The notes: generated from the sequence alone by a model not told the origin. Positions 5,452-13,550 are shown, counted from the first letter of the stretch. The stretch: 14,181 nt of DNA from Dinghuibacter sp035492835 (GCF_035492835.1 NZ_DATJIY010000224.1:1-14181); one strand, 5' to 3'. A program made the numbers and translations.

Positions 5452-7890
5452 ATGAGACTACTGCTACCTATCTGCCTCCTATCGTTCATCCTTCCCGTAT
5501 CCTCCACCGCCCAGCTGCTATCCGGCACCGTAAGGGACAGCAGCGGCGCCAGCCTCCCGTTTTCCACCCTCCTCATCAAAGGCTCCGCCCGCGGGGTGAC
5601 GGCCAACAACGAGGGCGGGTATGCGATCCACCTGGAACCCGGTGATTATACCATCGTATGCGAGCACGTCGGCTACGCCAAGGTAGAGAAACGCATCCAT
5701 ATAACCGCCGACCAGACCCTCGATTTTAAACTACAGCCACAACAGCTGAGCGTACACGAGCTCGTGATCAAGACAACCGACGAGGATCCCGCCTATGACA
5801 TCATACGTCATGCCATCAAAATGCGCCTGGTTTATTTGAAAGAGCTGGAATCTTTCCGCTGTATGGTTTACTCCAAGGGCAAAGCGGGGTTGTATCAGAC
5901 GCCACAGCGGTTCATGGGTCAGAAAATTCCTACAGATACCAATTATATCGGCAAGAACACCACCATCTACATGTCGGAGGTGGTGGCCCGGTATGCCGAG
6001 TCCCCGCCCGACAAACAACGCGTCGAGGTCATCTCGACCAAGGTCAGCGGCCAAAGCAACGGCTACGGGGCAACGATACCGTATATCGTCTCTTTCTACC
6101 ACGACATCGTGGAGCTCGGGAATATGAACCCCCGGGGGTTTGTCAGCCCGATAGCCTCCGGCGCGCTACACTACTATAAATACAAGCTCGTCGGGACCTA
6201 TTTCGAGGACGGCCGCCTGATCGACCAGATCCGGGTGACGCCCCGGCGGCTGTACGAGCCTTGTTTCAATGGCACCATCGAGATCGTGGACGGCCAGTGG
6301 CGCATCCACTCCACCGACCTGGTGCTGCTAAAGACCGCGCAGCTGCAATTGCTCGATACGTTCCATTTCCAACAGCTCTACGAACCGCTCGACAACGACT
6401 CGGCCTGGGTGATGCGGAGCCAGGTGGGGTACTTCAGCTTTAACCTGTTTGGTTTTGCCGGAGGCGGCAGCGTCGCCAATATCTATTCGGACTTCGAGCT
6501 CCACCCCGACCTGCCCAAGGGTTATTTCGGGAACGCCACGCTGGAGTACGACAAGGGCTCCAACAAGAAAACTTCGTCCTACTGGGACAGCATCCGGCCC
6601 GTGCCCCTGACCGTTGCCGAGGCCCGTGACTACCACAAGAAGGACAGCCTGGAAAAGATCCAGGAGTCCCCGGCCTACCTGGATTCCGTGGATCGCGCCA
6701 ATAACAGGATCACGCCCCTGGGGCTGTTCCTGACGGGGATCAACATCAACCACCAGAAGTCGCACGTGTCCATCAACATGAGCCCGCTCCCGTCCGCGGT
6801 CGGGTTCAACACGGTGGAGGGCTGGTACGGACACCTGAACGTGGACTACCGCAAGGGTTTTGGCCGGGAGTCGCTGGAGCTGGACCCCGACGTGCGGTAT
6901 GGCTTTTCCAACCGGCGATTTGGCGGCAGCCTTTTGGCCCGGTACCGCTTCAGCCAGAAATATGCCACCCTCGTCGAGGTCGCGGGCGGGCGCACGGTTT
7001 TCCAATACGACAACAACGAGCCCATATCCCCACAGCTGAACAGCGTGTATACGCTGTTCGACGTTGCCAACTATGAAAAGCTGTACGAGGCGACCTTTTT
7101 CAAGGCCCGGTTTGCCCGGGAGATCGGCAAAACCGGTCTGAACCTGTCTATCGGCGGCGAATACCAGGACCGCAGCCAGCTGGTGAATACCGATACGGCC
7201 ACCTACTTCGTCAAGTACCGCAAGCAGCCCGGTTTTACCCCCAATTTTCCGATCGTGCCGGTTCCGCTCGGCAAAGCCCTTTCATTCACCCTCACCGCCG
7301 TCTGGAAGCCGGGTATGAAATATATCGAGTACCCCGAGTCGCTCGTGCCCCTGGGCTCCAAGTACCCGACCTTCGCGTTGAGCTATACCAAGGGCGTAAA
7401 CGCCTTCGGGAGCGACGCCGACTACGATAAGTGGCGCTTCTCCGTCCGCGACGACCTCAACCTGAAGATCGGCGGGCTGTTCAAGTACAACGTCGCCGTC
7501 GGTGGCTTCCTGAACGACCGGCACGCCGACTTCGTGGACTATAACCACATCCAGGGCAACCAGACGCAGGCGGCGTCCACCTATCTCGAAACCTTCCAGC
7601 TGGCGCCCTATTACCTCTACAGCAACACCGACAGGTTCTACGCCACCGGTTTTGCGGAGCATCATTTTGCCGGTCTGCTCACCAATAAGATACCCGGTTT
7701 CCGCCAGCTCAACTGGTACCTCGTCGGAGCCGTGAACTACCTCTACCTCTCCGACGGTCGCACCTACACCGAAGTATCCGCCGGGCTCGAGAACATCTTC
7801 AAGCTGCTGCGCGTCGACTACCTGTGGGGTCTCCCGAGTGATGGGACCGTCCGCAACGGGATCATGATCGGCGTAAAAATTGGACCATAA
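5452..7890 (+). CDS. DUF5686 family outer-membrane protein with CarboxypepD_reg-like domain
   Basis: The 812-residue product has a signal peptide (about 1-20, cleaved near SSTAQ). A CarboxypepD_reg-like beta-sandwich follows (about 22-95; LSGTVRDSSGASLPFSTLLI, then EGGYAIHLEPGDYTIVCEHVGY). The DUF5686 region starts around residue 112 with the family-typical AYDIIRHAIKMR and ESFRCMVYSKG. The remainder is rich in alternating aromatic strands (for example LLARYRFSQKYATLVEVAGG and WRFSVRDDLNLKIGG) that suggest an outer-membrane beta-barrel, ending in IMIGVKIGP. Length fits the family. The molecular function of DUF5686 proteins is not established; a role in the envelope is an inference from signal peptide and barrel. 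The small barrel-protein gene starts 13 bases after the stop, so the two are probably co-transcribed. Confidence 0.9.
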   Translation: MRLLLPICLLSFILPVSSTAQLLSGTVRDSSGASLPFSTLLIKGSARGVTANNEGGYAIHLEPGDYTIVCEHVGYAKVEKRIHITADQTLDFKLQPQQLSVHELVIKTTDEDPAYDIIRHAIKMRLVYLKELESFRCMVYSKGKAGLYQTPQRFMGQKIPTDTNYIGKNTTIYMSEVVARYAESPPDKQRVEVISTKVSGQSNGYGATIPYIVSFYHDIVELGNMNPRGFVSPIASGALHYYKYKLVGTYFEDGRLIDQIRVTPRRLYEPCFNGTIEIVDGQWRIHSTDLVLLKTAQLQLLDTFHFQQLYEPLDNDSAWVMRSQVGYFSFNLFGFAGGGSVANIYSDFELHPDLPKGYFGNATLEYDKGSNKKTSSYWDSIRPVPLTVAEARDYHKKDSLEKIQESPAYLDSVDRANNRITPLGLFLTGININHQKSHVSINMSPLPSAVGFNTVEGWYGHLNVDYRKGFGRESLELDPDVRYGFSNRRFGGSLLARYRFSQKYATLVEVAGGRTVFQYDNNEPISPQLNSVYTLFDVANYEKLYEATFFKARFAREIGKTGLNLSIGGEYQDRSQLVNTDTATYFVKYRKQPGFTPNFPIVPVPLGKALSFTLTAVWKPGMKYIEYPESLVPLGSKYPTFALSYTKGVNAFGSDADYDKWRFSVRDDLNLKIGGLFKYNVAVGGFLNDRHADFVDYNHIQGNQTQAASTYLETFQLAPYYLYSNTDRFYATGFAEHHFAGLLTNKIPGFRQLNWYLVGAVNYLYLSDGRTYTEVSAGLENIFKLLRVDYLWGLPSDGTVRNGIMIGVKIGP

Positions 7891-7903
7891 AATGTACACC
7901 AAT

Positions 7904-8509
7904 ATGAAAAAAACCATTTCCTTGCTTGTCGCCGGCCTGTTGTCGGCCGGCGCCTCTTTTGCCCAAAAAGGGTCCGTCCTCGTCGGCGGGTCCATCGGTT
8001 TCCAATTGAGCCATGATCCCGGTCATGGCACTCTCCCGGGTGATGACGCCTCGCAATTCTCGATAGCGCCCACGGTCGGGTACCAATTCGCCAACGCCTG
8101 GACGATAGGCGTTACCGGCGGGTACACGCATGACGAGAACCACCTTCAAACCACCCCTGTGCAGATCGCCTCATCCAACACGTGGTCCGCCGGTCCGTTC
8201 CTCCGGTATACCCGCCCGATCACGTCATGGGTGAGCGTGTATGGTCAGTTCCAGGCGACCTATGCGTATGGTGGCCCGGTCGGAAACGGCACCCCTGATA
8301 TTTATTCGACGGTAACCGCACAGGTGTTCCCTGCGTTATTTTTCAACGTCAAGAACGGCTTTGGCATCAATTGCAGCCTCGGCGGGCTCTATTTCCAGAA
8401 CTACCATATAAGCCACGAAGGCAACCAGGGCAGCGACATCGGGCTGAGTTTCGGGTCCGCGCTGCTGATCGGGGTTTCGAAGAACTTCGGGGGGCACAAG
8501 GCCGGCTAG
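7904..8509 (+). CDS. small outer-membrane beta-barrel protein
   Basis: I chose the ATG at 7904 because it gives a clean signal peptide (MKKTISLLVAGLLSAGASFA, cleaved before QKG). An in-frame ATG at 7892 would only add four residues (MYTN). The 201-residue product is made of alternating-residue strands with Gly and aromatic girdles (VLVGGSIGFQLS, SIAPTVGYQFANAWTIGVTG, GPFLRYTRPI, VYGQFQATYAYGG, GLSFGSALLIGVSKNF), as in the eight-strand OmpW/OmpX-like porin-family barrels (OMP_b-brl). No ligand or catalytic site is visible. It sits 13 bases after the DUF5686 gene and may share its transcript. Function is unknown beyond an outer-membrane location. Confidence 0.85.
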   Translation: MKKTISLLVAGLLSAGASFAQKGSVLVGGSIGFQLSHDPGHGTLPGDDASQFSIAPTVGYQFANAWTIGVTGGYTHDENHLQTTPVQIASSNTWSAGPFLRYTRPITSWVSVYGQFQATYAYGGPVGNGTPDIYSTVTAQVFPALFFNVKNGFGINCSLGGLYFQNYHISHEGNQGSDIGLSFGSALLIGVSKNFGGHKAG

Positions 8510-8514
8510 CGCGA

Positions 8515-8530
8515 CGGGCCGCCCGGCCCG
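8515..8530 (+). terminator. weak GC hairpin in the 45-base gap before trhO
   Basis: CGGGCC (8515-8520), loop GCCC, GGCCCG (8525-8530) form a six-pair stem starting six bases after the stop at 8509, with a TTTT at 8535-8538 a little downstream. It probably ends the DUF5686/barrel transcript before the trhO promoter at 8542. The T-run is short and displaced, so strength is uncertain. Confidence 0.45.
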
Positions 8531-8541
8531 CGGATTTTCCG

Positions 8542-8549
8542 TAACTTCG
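8542..8549 (+). promoter_or_regulatory. -7 promoter element of trhO
   Basis: TAACTTCG matches TAnnTTTG at five of six fixed positions and ends five bases before the ATG at 8555. The start codon is fixed independently by N-terminal similarity to E. coli TrhO (LHNR), so the short spacing is real. No clear -33 element is seen. Confidence 0.6.
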
Positions 8550-8554
8550 CGCCC

Positions 8555-9559
8555 ATGGCGCCGCTCCACAACAGGGTCAATAGAAACGAGATGAAGGAAA
8601 GGTTGTACGCCGAAACCGAGCCGCGCACGACCTTTTCTTTTTACCGCTATTTCGACATCCCCGATCCCAAGGCTTTCCGGGACCAGCTGTACGAGGGGCT
8701 GTCGGCGCTCGATGTATTCGGGCGGGTGTACGTGGCTAAAGAGGGCATCAATGGCCAGGCCAGCGTGCCCGCGTCAAAACTGGAGTCCTGCCGCGCTTTC
8801 CTCTACGCCACGCCCGGTCTCGACGGCCTGCGTCTGAACGTCGCCGTGGACAACGACGGCAAGTCGTTCTGGGTCCTGAAGATAAAGGTCCGGGATAAGA
8901 TCGTCGCCGACGGCATCGACGACCCGGACTTTTCGGTTACCCAAACCGGTCATTACGTGGATGCGCGCCGGTTCAACGAGCTGGCTGCCGACCCCGATAC
9001 CGTCCTCATCGACATGCGCAACCACTATGAGTACGAAGTGGGACACTTCGACGGTGCGCTGGAGGTGCCTTCCGACACCTTCAGGGAGCAGCTGCCGATG
9101 GCGGTGGATATGCTGAAGGGGCAGGAGGACAAGAACATCATCATGTACTGCACCGGCGGCATCCGTTGCGAAAAGGCCAGCGCCTGGATGCTCCACAAAG
9201 GTTTCAGGAACGTTTTCCACCTGGAAGGGGGGATCATCGAATACACCAACAAGGCCAGGGCCTGGGGGCTGCCCAACCGGTTCAAGGGCAAGAACTTCGT
9301 TTTTGACGATAGGATGGGGGAGCGGATCTCGGACGACGTCATCGCCCGGTGTCACCAGTGCGGCGAGCCCTGCGACACCCACACCAATTGCGCCAACGAC
9401 GGCTGTCACCTCCTGTTTATCCAGTGCCCCCGCTGCGCGGAAGCGTATAAAGGCTGTTGCAGCGAGGCCTGCAGGGACGGCGAGCTTCCGGAAAAGCCGT
9501 CGCTCCCCCACAAATCCCGGAAACGGCGGCCAAATCCTGGCACGAAAATTTCTATTTAA
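8555..9559 (+). CDS. trhO: oxygen-dependent tRNA uridine(34) hydroxylase TrhO (YceA family rhodanese)
   Basis: TrhO makes 5-hydroxyuridine at the wobble position 34 of tRNAs using O2, a first step toward 5-(carboxy)methoxyuridine-type modifications. The 334-residue product follows the E. coli protein closely from memory: N-terminal LHNR (4-7), EPRTTFSFYRYF (22-33), VYVAKEGINGQ (58-68), GKSFWVLKIKVRDKIVADGI (102-121), the rhodanese domain with IDMRNHYEYEVGHF (152-165), and the active-site loop YCTGGIRCEKASAWM with C199 as catalytic Cys. A C-terminal Cys-rich region (C266, C269, C273, C279, C284, C291, C294, C301, C302, C306) probably binds metal, and the tail is basic (SRKRR). The ATG at 8555 is preferred over that at 8591 because of the conserved LHNR. 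It appears monocistronic, with its own -7 element and a terminator about 95 bases downstream. Confidence 0.96.
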   Translation: MAPLHNRVNRNEMKERLYAETEPRTTFSFYRYFDIPDPKAFRDQLYEGLSALDVFGRVYVAKEGINGQASVPASKLESCRAFLYATPGLDGLRLNVAVDNDGKSFWVLKIKVRDKIVADGIDDPDFSVTQTGHYVDARRFNELAADPDTVLIDMRNHYEYEVGHFDGALEVPSDTFREQLPMAVDMLKGQEDKNIIMYCTGGIRCEKASAWMLHKGFRNVFHLEGGIIEYTNKARAWGLPNRFKGKNFVFDDRMGERISDDVIARCHQCGEPCDTHTNCANDGCHLLFIQCPRCAEAYKGCCSEACRDGELPEKPSLPHKSRKRRPNPGTKISI

Positions 9560-9651
9560 ACCCAGGCGGCGTTCCGTCGTCTATACTACGCATTTACCAC
9601 CCAATGATTGAGGGCTGCAGGAGCAGGCCCTGCCTGGGGAAACATCAGTCG

Positions 9652-9687
9652 AAATCACCCCCGTCAAGTGACCGGGGTGGTTTTTTT
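9652..9687 (+). terminator. intrinsic terminator downstream of trhO
   Basis: AAATCACCCC (9652-9661) pairs with GGGGTGGTTT (9674-9683, one G-T wobble). The inner GTC/GAC pairs enclose an AAGT loop, with a C/C mismatch between the two stems. Seven T residues at 9681-9687 follow on the plus strand. The minus-strand side has only three T after the stem, so it mainly serves trhO, not purC. The rest of 9560-9731 shows nothing else I can support. Confidence 0.85.
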
Positions 9688-9731
9688 ATTACCCTGGTCA
9701 GGATGAAACCGCTGCGCCTGGCGTATAGCTT

Positions 9732-10649
9732 TTAACCGAGGGCCTTGACGACGGCCTCGTAGATCGCCGCTTCACTCCAGGGTTCCGGCTGGAACTCCAG
9801 CCCGATCACCTTTTCATAGAGGTCGATGTATCGCTGGCTGATCGTCTGGACCCATTCGTCGGTCATTTCCGGAACGGTTTGTCCTTCTTTGCCCATGAAG
9901 TTGTTTGCGATCAGCCATTCCCGTACGAACTCCTTGGACAGCTGCTGCTGGCGTTCGCCGAGGCGCTGCCGTTCGTCAAATCCTTCCGCGTAAAAATACC
10001 GGGAGGAGTCGGGCGTATGGACCTCGTCCATCAGGTAGACGGTATCCCCGATCTTGCCGAATTCATATTTGGTATCCACCAGGATCAGGCCCTGGCGGGC
10101 GGCGATTTCCCTGCCGCGGGCGAAGAGTTGTAAGGCGTATCGCTCCAGCTGCGCATAATCGGTTTCCGGGACGATCCCCTGGCGGATGATCTCCTCCCTG
10201 GAAATGTCCTCGTCGTGCCCGGCCTCGGCTTTAGTACTGGGAGTGATAACAGGCGTGGGGAAGTAATCGTTTTCTTTCAGACCTTCGGGCAGGGGGACGC
10301 CGCATAAAGTACGTAGTCCGGACGCATAGGTCCGCCAGGCGTGACCCGTCAGGTTGCCGCGAACCACCATTTCCACGCGGAAGGGGACGCACCGCCGGCC
10401 GATGGACACGGTGGGCGCGGGCGTGGACTGTAGCCAGTTGGGGCAGATGTCCCGGGTCGCCTCCAGCATATAGGCGGCGATCTGGTTGAGCACCTGTCCT
10501 TTGAAGGGAATGGGGCGGGGGAGGATCACGTCAAAAGCGGAGATGCGGTCGGAGGCCACCATCACGAGGCGGTCCTGGTGGATCGAGTATACGTCCCTGA
10601 CCTTACCCCGGTAAAAATTCGTCTGTCCCGGAAAGCTGAATGCTGCCAT
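9732..10649 (-). CDS. purC: phosphoribosylaminoimidazole-succinocarboxamide (SAICAR) synthase
   Basis: PurC ligates L-aspartate to CAIR with ATP hydrolysis, giving SAICAR in de novo purine synthesis in the cytoplasm. The 305-residue product has the N-terminal FYRGKVRDVY (12-21), SDRISAFDVILP (33-44), PFKGQVLNQ (48-56), the first signature around VEMVVRGNLTGHAW (92-105), ITPSTKAEAGHDEDIS (135-150) and the second signature LILVDTKYEFG (188-198), then LMDEVHTPDSSRY (206-218). The length of about 300 residues and the PEGLKEND...ITPSTKAE segment fit the longer type of SAICAR synthase. The start is fixed because the conserved core begins a few residues after it. It stands alone, divergent from the TonB-dependent receptor, with an exact TAnnTTTG four bases before the ATG. 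No PUR-type operator could be recognised. Confidence 0.97.
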   Translation of the reverse strand: MAAFSFPGQTNFYRGKVRDVYSIHQDRLVMVASDRISAFDVILPRPIPFKGQVLNQIAAYMLEATRDICPNWLQSTPAPTVSIGRRCVPFRVEMVVRGNLTGHAWRTYASGLRTLCGVPLPEGLKENDYFPTPVITPSTKAEAGHDEDISREEIIRQGIVPETDYAQLERYALQLFARGREIAARQGLILVDTKYEFGKIGDTVYLMDEVHTPDSSRYFYAEGFDERQRLGERQQQLSKEFVREWLIANNFMGKEGQTVPEMTDEWVQTISQRYIDLYEKVIGLEFQPEPWSEAAIYEAVVKALG

Positions 10650-10653
10650 GCCG

Positions 10654-10661
10654 CAAACCTA
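10654..10661 (-). promoter_or_regulatory. Bacteroidota -7 promoter element of purC
   Basis: The minus strand reads TAGGTTTG, then CGGC, then the purC ATG. It is an exact TAnnTTTG match. A T-rich stretch about 20 bases further upstream (complement of 10682-10688) could serve as the -33 region. This is the clearest case in the window of a -7 element abutting a firmly placed start codon. Confidence 0.75.
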
Positions 10662-10740
10662 CGCCGAAAACCAAATAAATTAAAAAAAGCCATAAACATT
10701 GCTTATTTTTCTCGCTACGTTGATATTCAAACGCTTGTTT

Positions 10741-13404
10741 ATGAGAAAGCAGCTTGCCATCGTGCTGGTCCTGTGCGTGTCCCCCTTATTTATGCTGGCG
10801 CAAGGCGTAACCGTTAGCGGAACCGTACGCAGCGCGGGTTCCGGAGAGCTCGTGCCCGCCGTCACGGTAACGGTCAAGGGTACCTCCGCGGGTACCTTCA
10901 CCAACGATCACGGATACTTCAAACTAACGGTCCCGGGTCACTACCCCCTCACCATCATATTGTCTTCGGTCGGTTTCGCCAGCCGGGAGGTCCAGGTGCC
11001 CTCCGCCGATCCCGTCAGCGTCAACCTCGACGTGGCGCCCACTCTCGGCCAGGAGGTCGTCGTATCGGCCACGCGGGTGCCCGTAAAAATACTGGAGTCG
11101 CCCGTCTCCATCGAACGGCTGGGACAGCGCGACATCGTCGAGACCCCCTCCGGCACCTTTTATGACGCGCTCGGCCACCTCAACGGCGTGGACGTCGTCA
11201 ACTCTTCGATGACCTTTACCAGCCTGGGCACCCGCGGCTTTAACAGCAGCGGGAACGTCCGGATGAACCAGCTCACGGACGGCATGGACAACCAGGCCCC
11301 CGGGCTGAACTTTTCGGTCGGTAACATCGTGGGGCTGACCGAGCTCGACGTGGACAACGTGGAGCTGCTCCCCGGCGCGAGCTCCGCGTTGTATGGATCG
11401 GGCGGTATGAACGGCACCCTGCTGATCACCAGCAAGGACCCCTTCAAATACCAGGGCCTGAGCGTCCAGGTCAAGCAGGGCGTAAACCACGTCGGCGACG
11501 CGAACACCGCCGCCAAACCCTACTACGACTGGGCGGCGCGGTATGCCAAGGCTTTCAATAACCGGTTTGCCTTCCGGCTTTCCGGGGAGTATATCGCGGG
11601 GACGGACTGGGAGGCCTCCAATAATTCGAACTATTCCCAGCTGCTCGGCCAAAGCATCCCCGGCGACCGGAACCTCTCGTCTTATAACGGCGTCAACGTA
11701 TATGGGGACGAGATCAACTTCAACGTCAACCAGGCGATGCGCGCCGCGGGGTATGGTTTCCTCATCCCCGCCGGGGCCGATTCCATCGTCTCCCGCACCG
11801 GCTACAACGAGAAGTACCTGGTCGACTACAACACCTACAACTTCAAATTGGATGGGGTGCTGTCCTACAAGATCACCAATTCCACCGTGGCCAGCCTCAC
11901 CGCCTACTATGGGATCGCCAATACCGTCTATACGGGTTCCGACCGGTATGACCTCAAGAACGTAAAGATCGGCCAGTACAAGGCGGAGGTCAAGGGACGC
12001 CACTTCTACGTCCGCGCGTATACCACGCAGGAAAATTCAGGCGACTCCTACAACGTCACCGTCCTGGCGCAGCTGATCAACGAGAGCTGGTCGGGTACGA
12101 GGAACGTTTGGGCGCCCACCTATACCCAGGACTATATCGGCGCGCTCGCGCAAGGGGTACCCTATGCCCAGGCCCAGGCCTTTGCCCGTTCCAAGGCCGA
12201 CTCCCTCCGTGTGCTGCCCGGCACACCCGGGTGGAACGCCGCCTTCAATACCCTCAAGGGCCAGGCTATCCCGCAAGGCGGCTTGTTCGTGGACCGCACC
12301 AACCTGTACGTCGCCGATGGCATGTATGACTTCGCCGACGTGATCAAATTTGCCGACATCACCGTCGGCGCCACTTACAAGCGGTATGTGCTGAACTCGC
12401 ACGGCACCCTCTTCGCGGACACCGCCGGGACCATCCCCATCAACGAAGAAGGCGTCTACGCTCAAATCCAGAAAGGCTTTATCGACGACATCCTTCACAT
12501 CACCGTCGCCGGCCGCTATGACAAGAACGAAAACTTCCAGGGCCGCTTCACCCCCCGCGTCACCGCGCTGATCAAGGTGGCCAAGGACAATAACATAAGG
12601 CTGTCTTATCAGACGGCGTACCGTTTTCCCTCCACCCAAAACCAGTACATCGACCTCAATACCGGCCAGGCGCGCCTGATCGGCGGCCTGCCCCAGTTCG
12701 CCAACGCCTACAACCTCAACGGAGGCACCACCTTCGACACCGCGTCGCTCAACCACTACGCCGCCACCGGCGTGCCCCCCACGCCTTTCCAGTACAAGAC
12801 CTTCAAACCCGAAAGCGTCAGCTCCTACGAGATCGGTTATAAAGGCGTCGTCGCCCAGCAGCTCCTGATCGACTTCTTCGCCTTCTATGCCCGTTACACC
12901 AACTTCATCACCACCGCCGTCCTGGTCCAAAACCCCAGCACGCCCGCCCAGGCCATCTATGAAATGGCCGTCAACAGCAACACCAAGGTCAACACCTATG
13001 GCAGCGGTCTCAGCCTCGACTACCTGTTGCCCCGCGGCTTTATCGCCACCGGCAACGTCCTTTTCAATAAGCTGAACAACGTCCAGGCCGGTCTCGTGAC
13101 GTTCTTCAACACCCCCGAATGGAAGTTCAACCTTTCGCTGGCCAATTACACCATCGCCAAACGCTACGGTTTCAACGTCACCTACCGCTGGCAGGAAGCG
13201 TGCGCCACCGAGAACACCTTCATCAGCGGCCCGCTTCCCGCGATCGGGACGCTCGACGCGCAAATCAGCATGAAGCTGCCGAAGATCCGTTCGATGATCA
13301 AGCTCGGGGGCAGCAATATCCTGAATAAGTACTACGTCAACGAGCTGGGAGGGCCGTCCATCGGGGGGCTCTACTACATCAGCTTCGGATATAACGTATT
13401 CTAG
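10741..13404 (+). CDS. TonB-dependent outer-membrane receptor with CarboxypepD_reg-like domain
   Basis: This is an outer-membrane transporter that takes up a bulky substrate using TonB/ExbBD energy; the substrate is unknown. The ATG at 10741 gives a signal peptide (MRKQLAIVLVLCVSPLFMLA, cleaved near residue 20); an upstream in-frame TTG at 10699 would bury it. The 887-residue product has a CarboxypepD_reg-like domain (about 23-98; VSGTVR, NDHGYFKLTVPG, SSVGFASREV). Next comes a linker with EVVVSATRVP (105-114), then the plug (about 118-232; LGTRGFNSSGN, VRMNQLTDGMDNQ, VELLPGASSALYGSGGMNGT) and a barrel that ends in GLYYISFGYNVF with terminal Phe. The C-terminal LGGSNILNKYYVNELGG is a typical last-strand motif of these receptors. 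No SusD-like lipoprotein gene follows, so it is not an obvious polysaccharide-utilization pair. The AT-rich region 10662-10740 must hold its promoter; TATTTTTC (10704-10711) is a weak candidate. A strong terminator follows, so it appears monocistronic. Confidence 0.95.
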   Translation: MRKQLAIVLVLCVSPLFMLAQGVTVSGTVRSAGSGELVPAVTVTVKGTSAGTFTNDHGYFKLTVPGHYPLTIILSSVGFASREVQVPSADPVSVNLDVAPTLGQEVVVSATRVPVKILESPVSIERLGQRDIVETPSGTFYDALGHLNGVDVVNSSMTFTSLGTRGFNSSGNVRMNQLTDGMDNQAPGLNFSVGNIVGLTELDVDNVELLPGASSALYGSGGMNGTLLITSKDPFKYQGLSVQVKQGVNHVGDANTAAKPYYDWAARYAKAFNNRFAFRLSGEYIAGTDWEASNNSNYSQLLGQSIPGDRNLSSYNGVNVYGDEINFNVNQAMRAAGYGFLIPAGADSIVSRTGYNEKYLVDYNTYNFKLDGVLSYKITNSTVASLTAYYGIANTVYTGSDRYDLKNVKIGQYKAEVKGRHFYVRAYTTQENSGDSYNVTVLAQLINESWSGTRNVWAPTYTQDYIGALAQGVPYAQAQAFARSKADSLRVLPGTPGWNAAFNTLKGQAIPQGGLFVDRTNLYVADGMYDFADVIKFADITVGATYKRYVLNSHGTLFADTAGTIPINEEGVYAQIQKGFIDDILHITVAGRYDKNENFQGRFTPRVTALIKVAKDNNIRLSYQTAYRFPSTQNQYIDLNTGQARLIGGLPQFANAYNLNGGTTFDTASLNHYAATGVPPTPFQYKTFKPESVSSYEIGYKGVVAQQLLIDFFAFYARYTNFITTAVLVQNPSTPAQAIYEMAVNSNTKVNTYGSGLSLDYLLPRGFIATGNVLFNKLNNVQAGLVTFFNTPEWKFNLSLANYTIAKRYGFNVTYRWQEACATENTFISGPLPAIGTLDAQISMKLPKIRSMIKLGGSNILNKYYVNELGGPSIGGLYYISFGYNVF

Positions 13405-13452
13405 GTTTTCGCGGCGCGCCGCCGGCGCCTGCCCCTCTCTGAAATCGTCATT

Positions 13453-13481
13453 ACCCGCGCCACTCCCGGCGCGGGTTTTTT
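13453..13481 (+). terminator. strong intrinsic terminator after the TonB-dependent receptor
   Basis: ACCCGCGCC (13453-13461), loop ACTCCC, GGCGCGGGT (13468-13476) form a perfect nine-pair stem followed by six T (13476-13481). It is oriented for plus-strand transcripts. The preceding 13411-13429 is a GC burst with a smaller possible hairpin. Confidence 0.93.
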
Positions 13482-13503
13482 CATTTATGGTTTCCCGTAA
13501 AAC

Positions 13504-13536
13504 GATGCGGCCCGAAAATCGCATTTTCGGGTCATC
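13504..13536. promoter_or_regulatory. dyad symmetry element upstream of the DUF3892 gene
   Basis: CCCGAAAAT (13511-13519) and ATTTTCGGG (13523-13531) are perfect nine-base inverted repeats around CGC. A further GATG/CATC pair lies outside (13504-13507 and 13533-13536) with a small asymmetric bulge. It ends 14 bases before the ATG at 13551. It lies beyond the terminator, lacks a T-run, and so is more likely an operator or a 5' leader hairpin than a terminator. The cognate factor is unknown. Confidence 0.55.
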
Positions 13537-13550
13537 ATAAATCATTTCCC

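Noticed and set aside
9604..9735. Small open frame after trhO
   Set aside because: It runs through the intrinsic terminator at 9652-9687 and into the purC stop; composition is not protein-like.
10924..12003. Minus-strand open frame of 359 codons opposite the receptor plug region
   Set aside because: Same GC-driven antisense effect; no motif and no promoter.
10741..13404. SusC/SusD polysaccharide-utilization pair
   Set aside because: No SusD-like lipoprotein or glycoside hydrolase follows; a strong terminator ends the transcript after the receptor.
12037..13545. Long minus-strand open frame (about 500 codons) opposite the TonB-dependent receptor
   Set aside because: It is antisense to a clear receptor gene; its translation is Val/Gly/Asp-rich with no recognisable motif, as expected for the complement of GC-rich codons.
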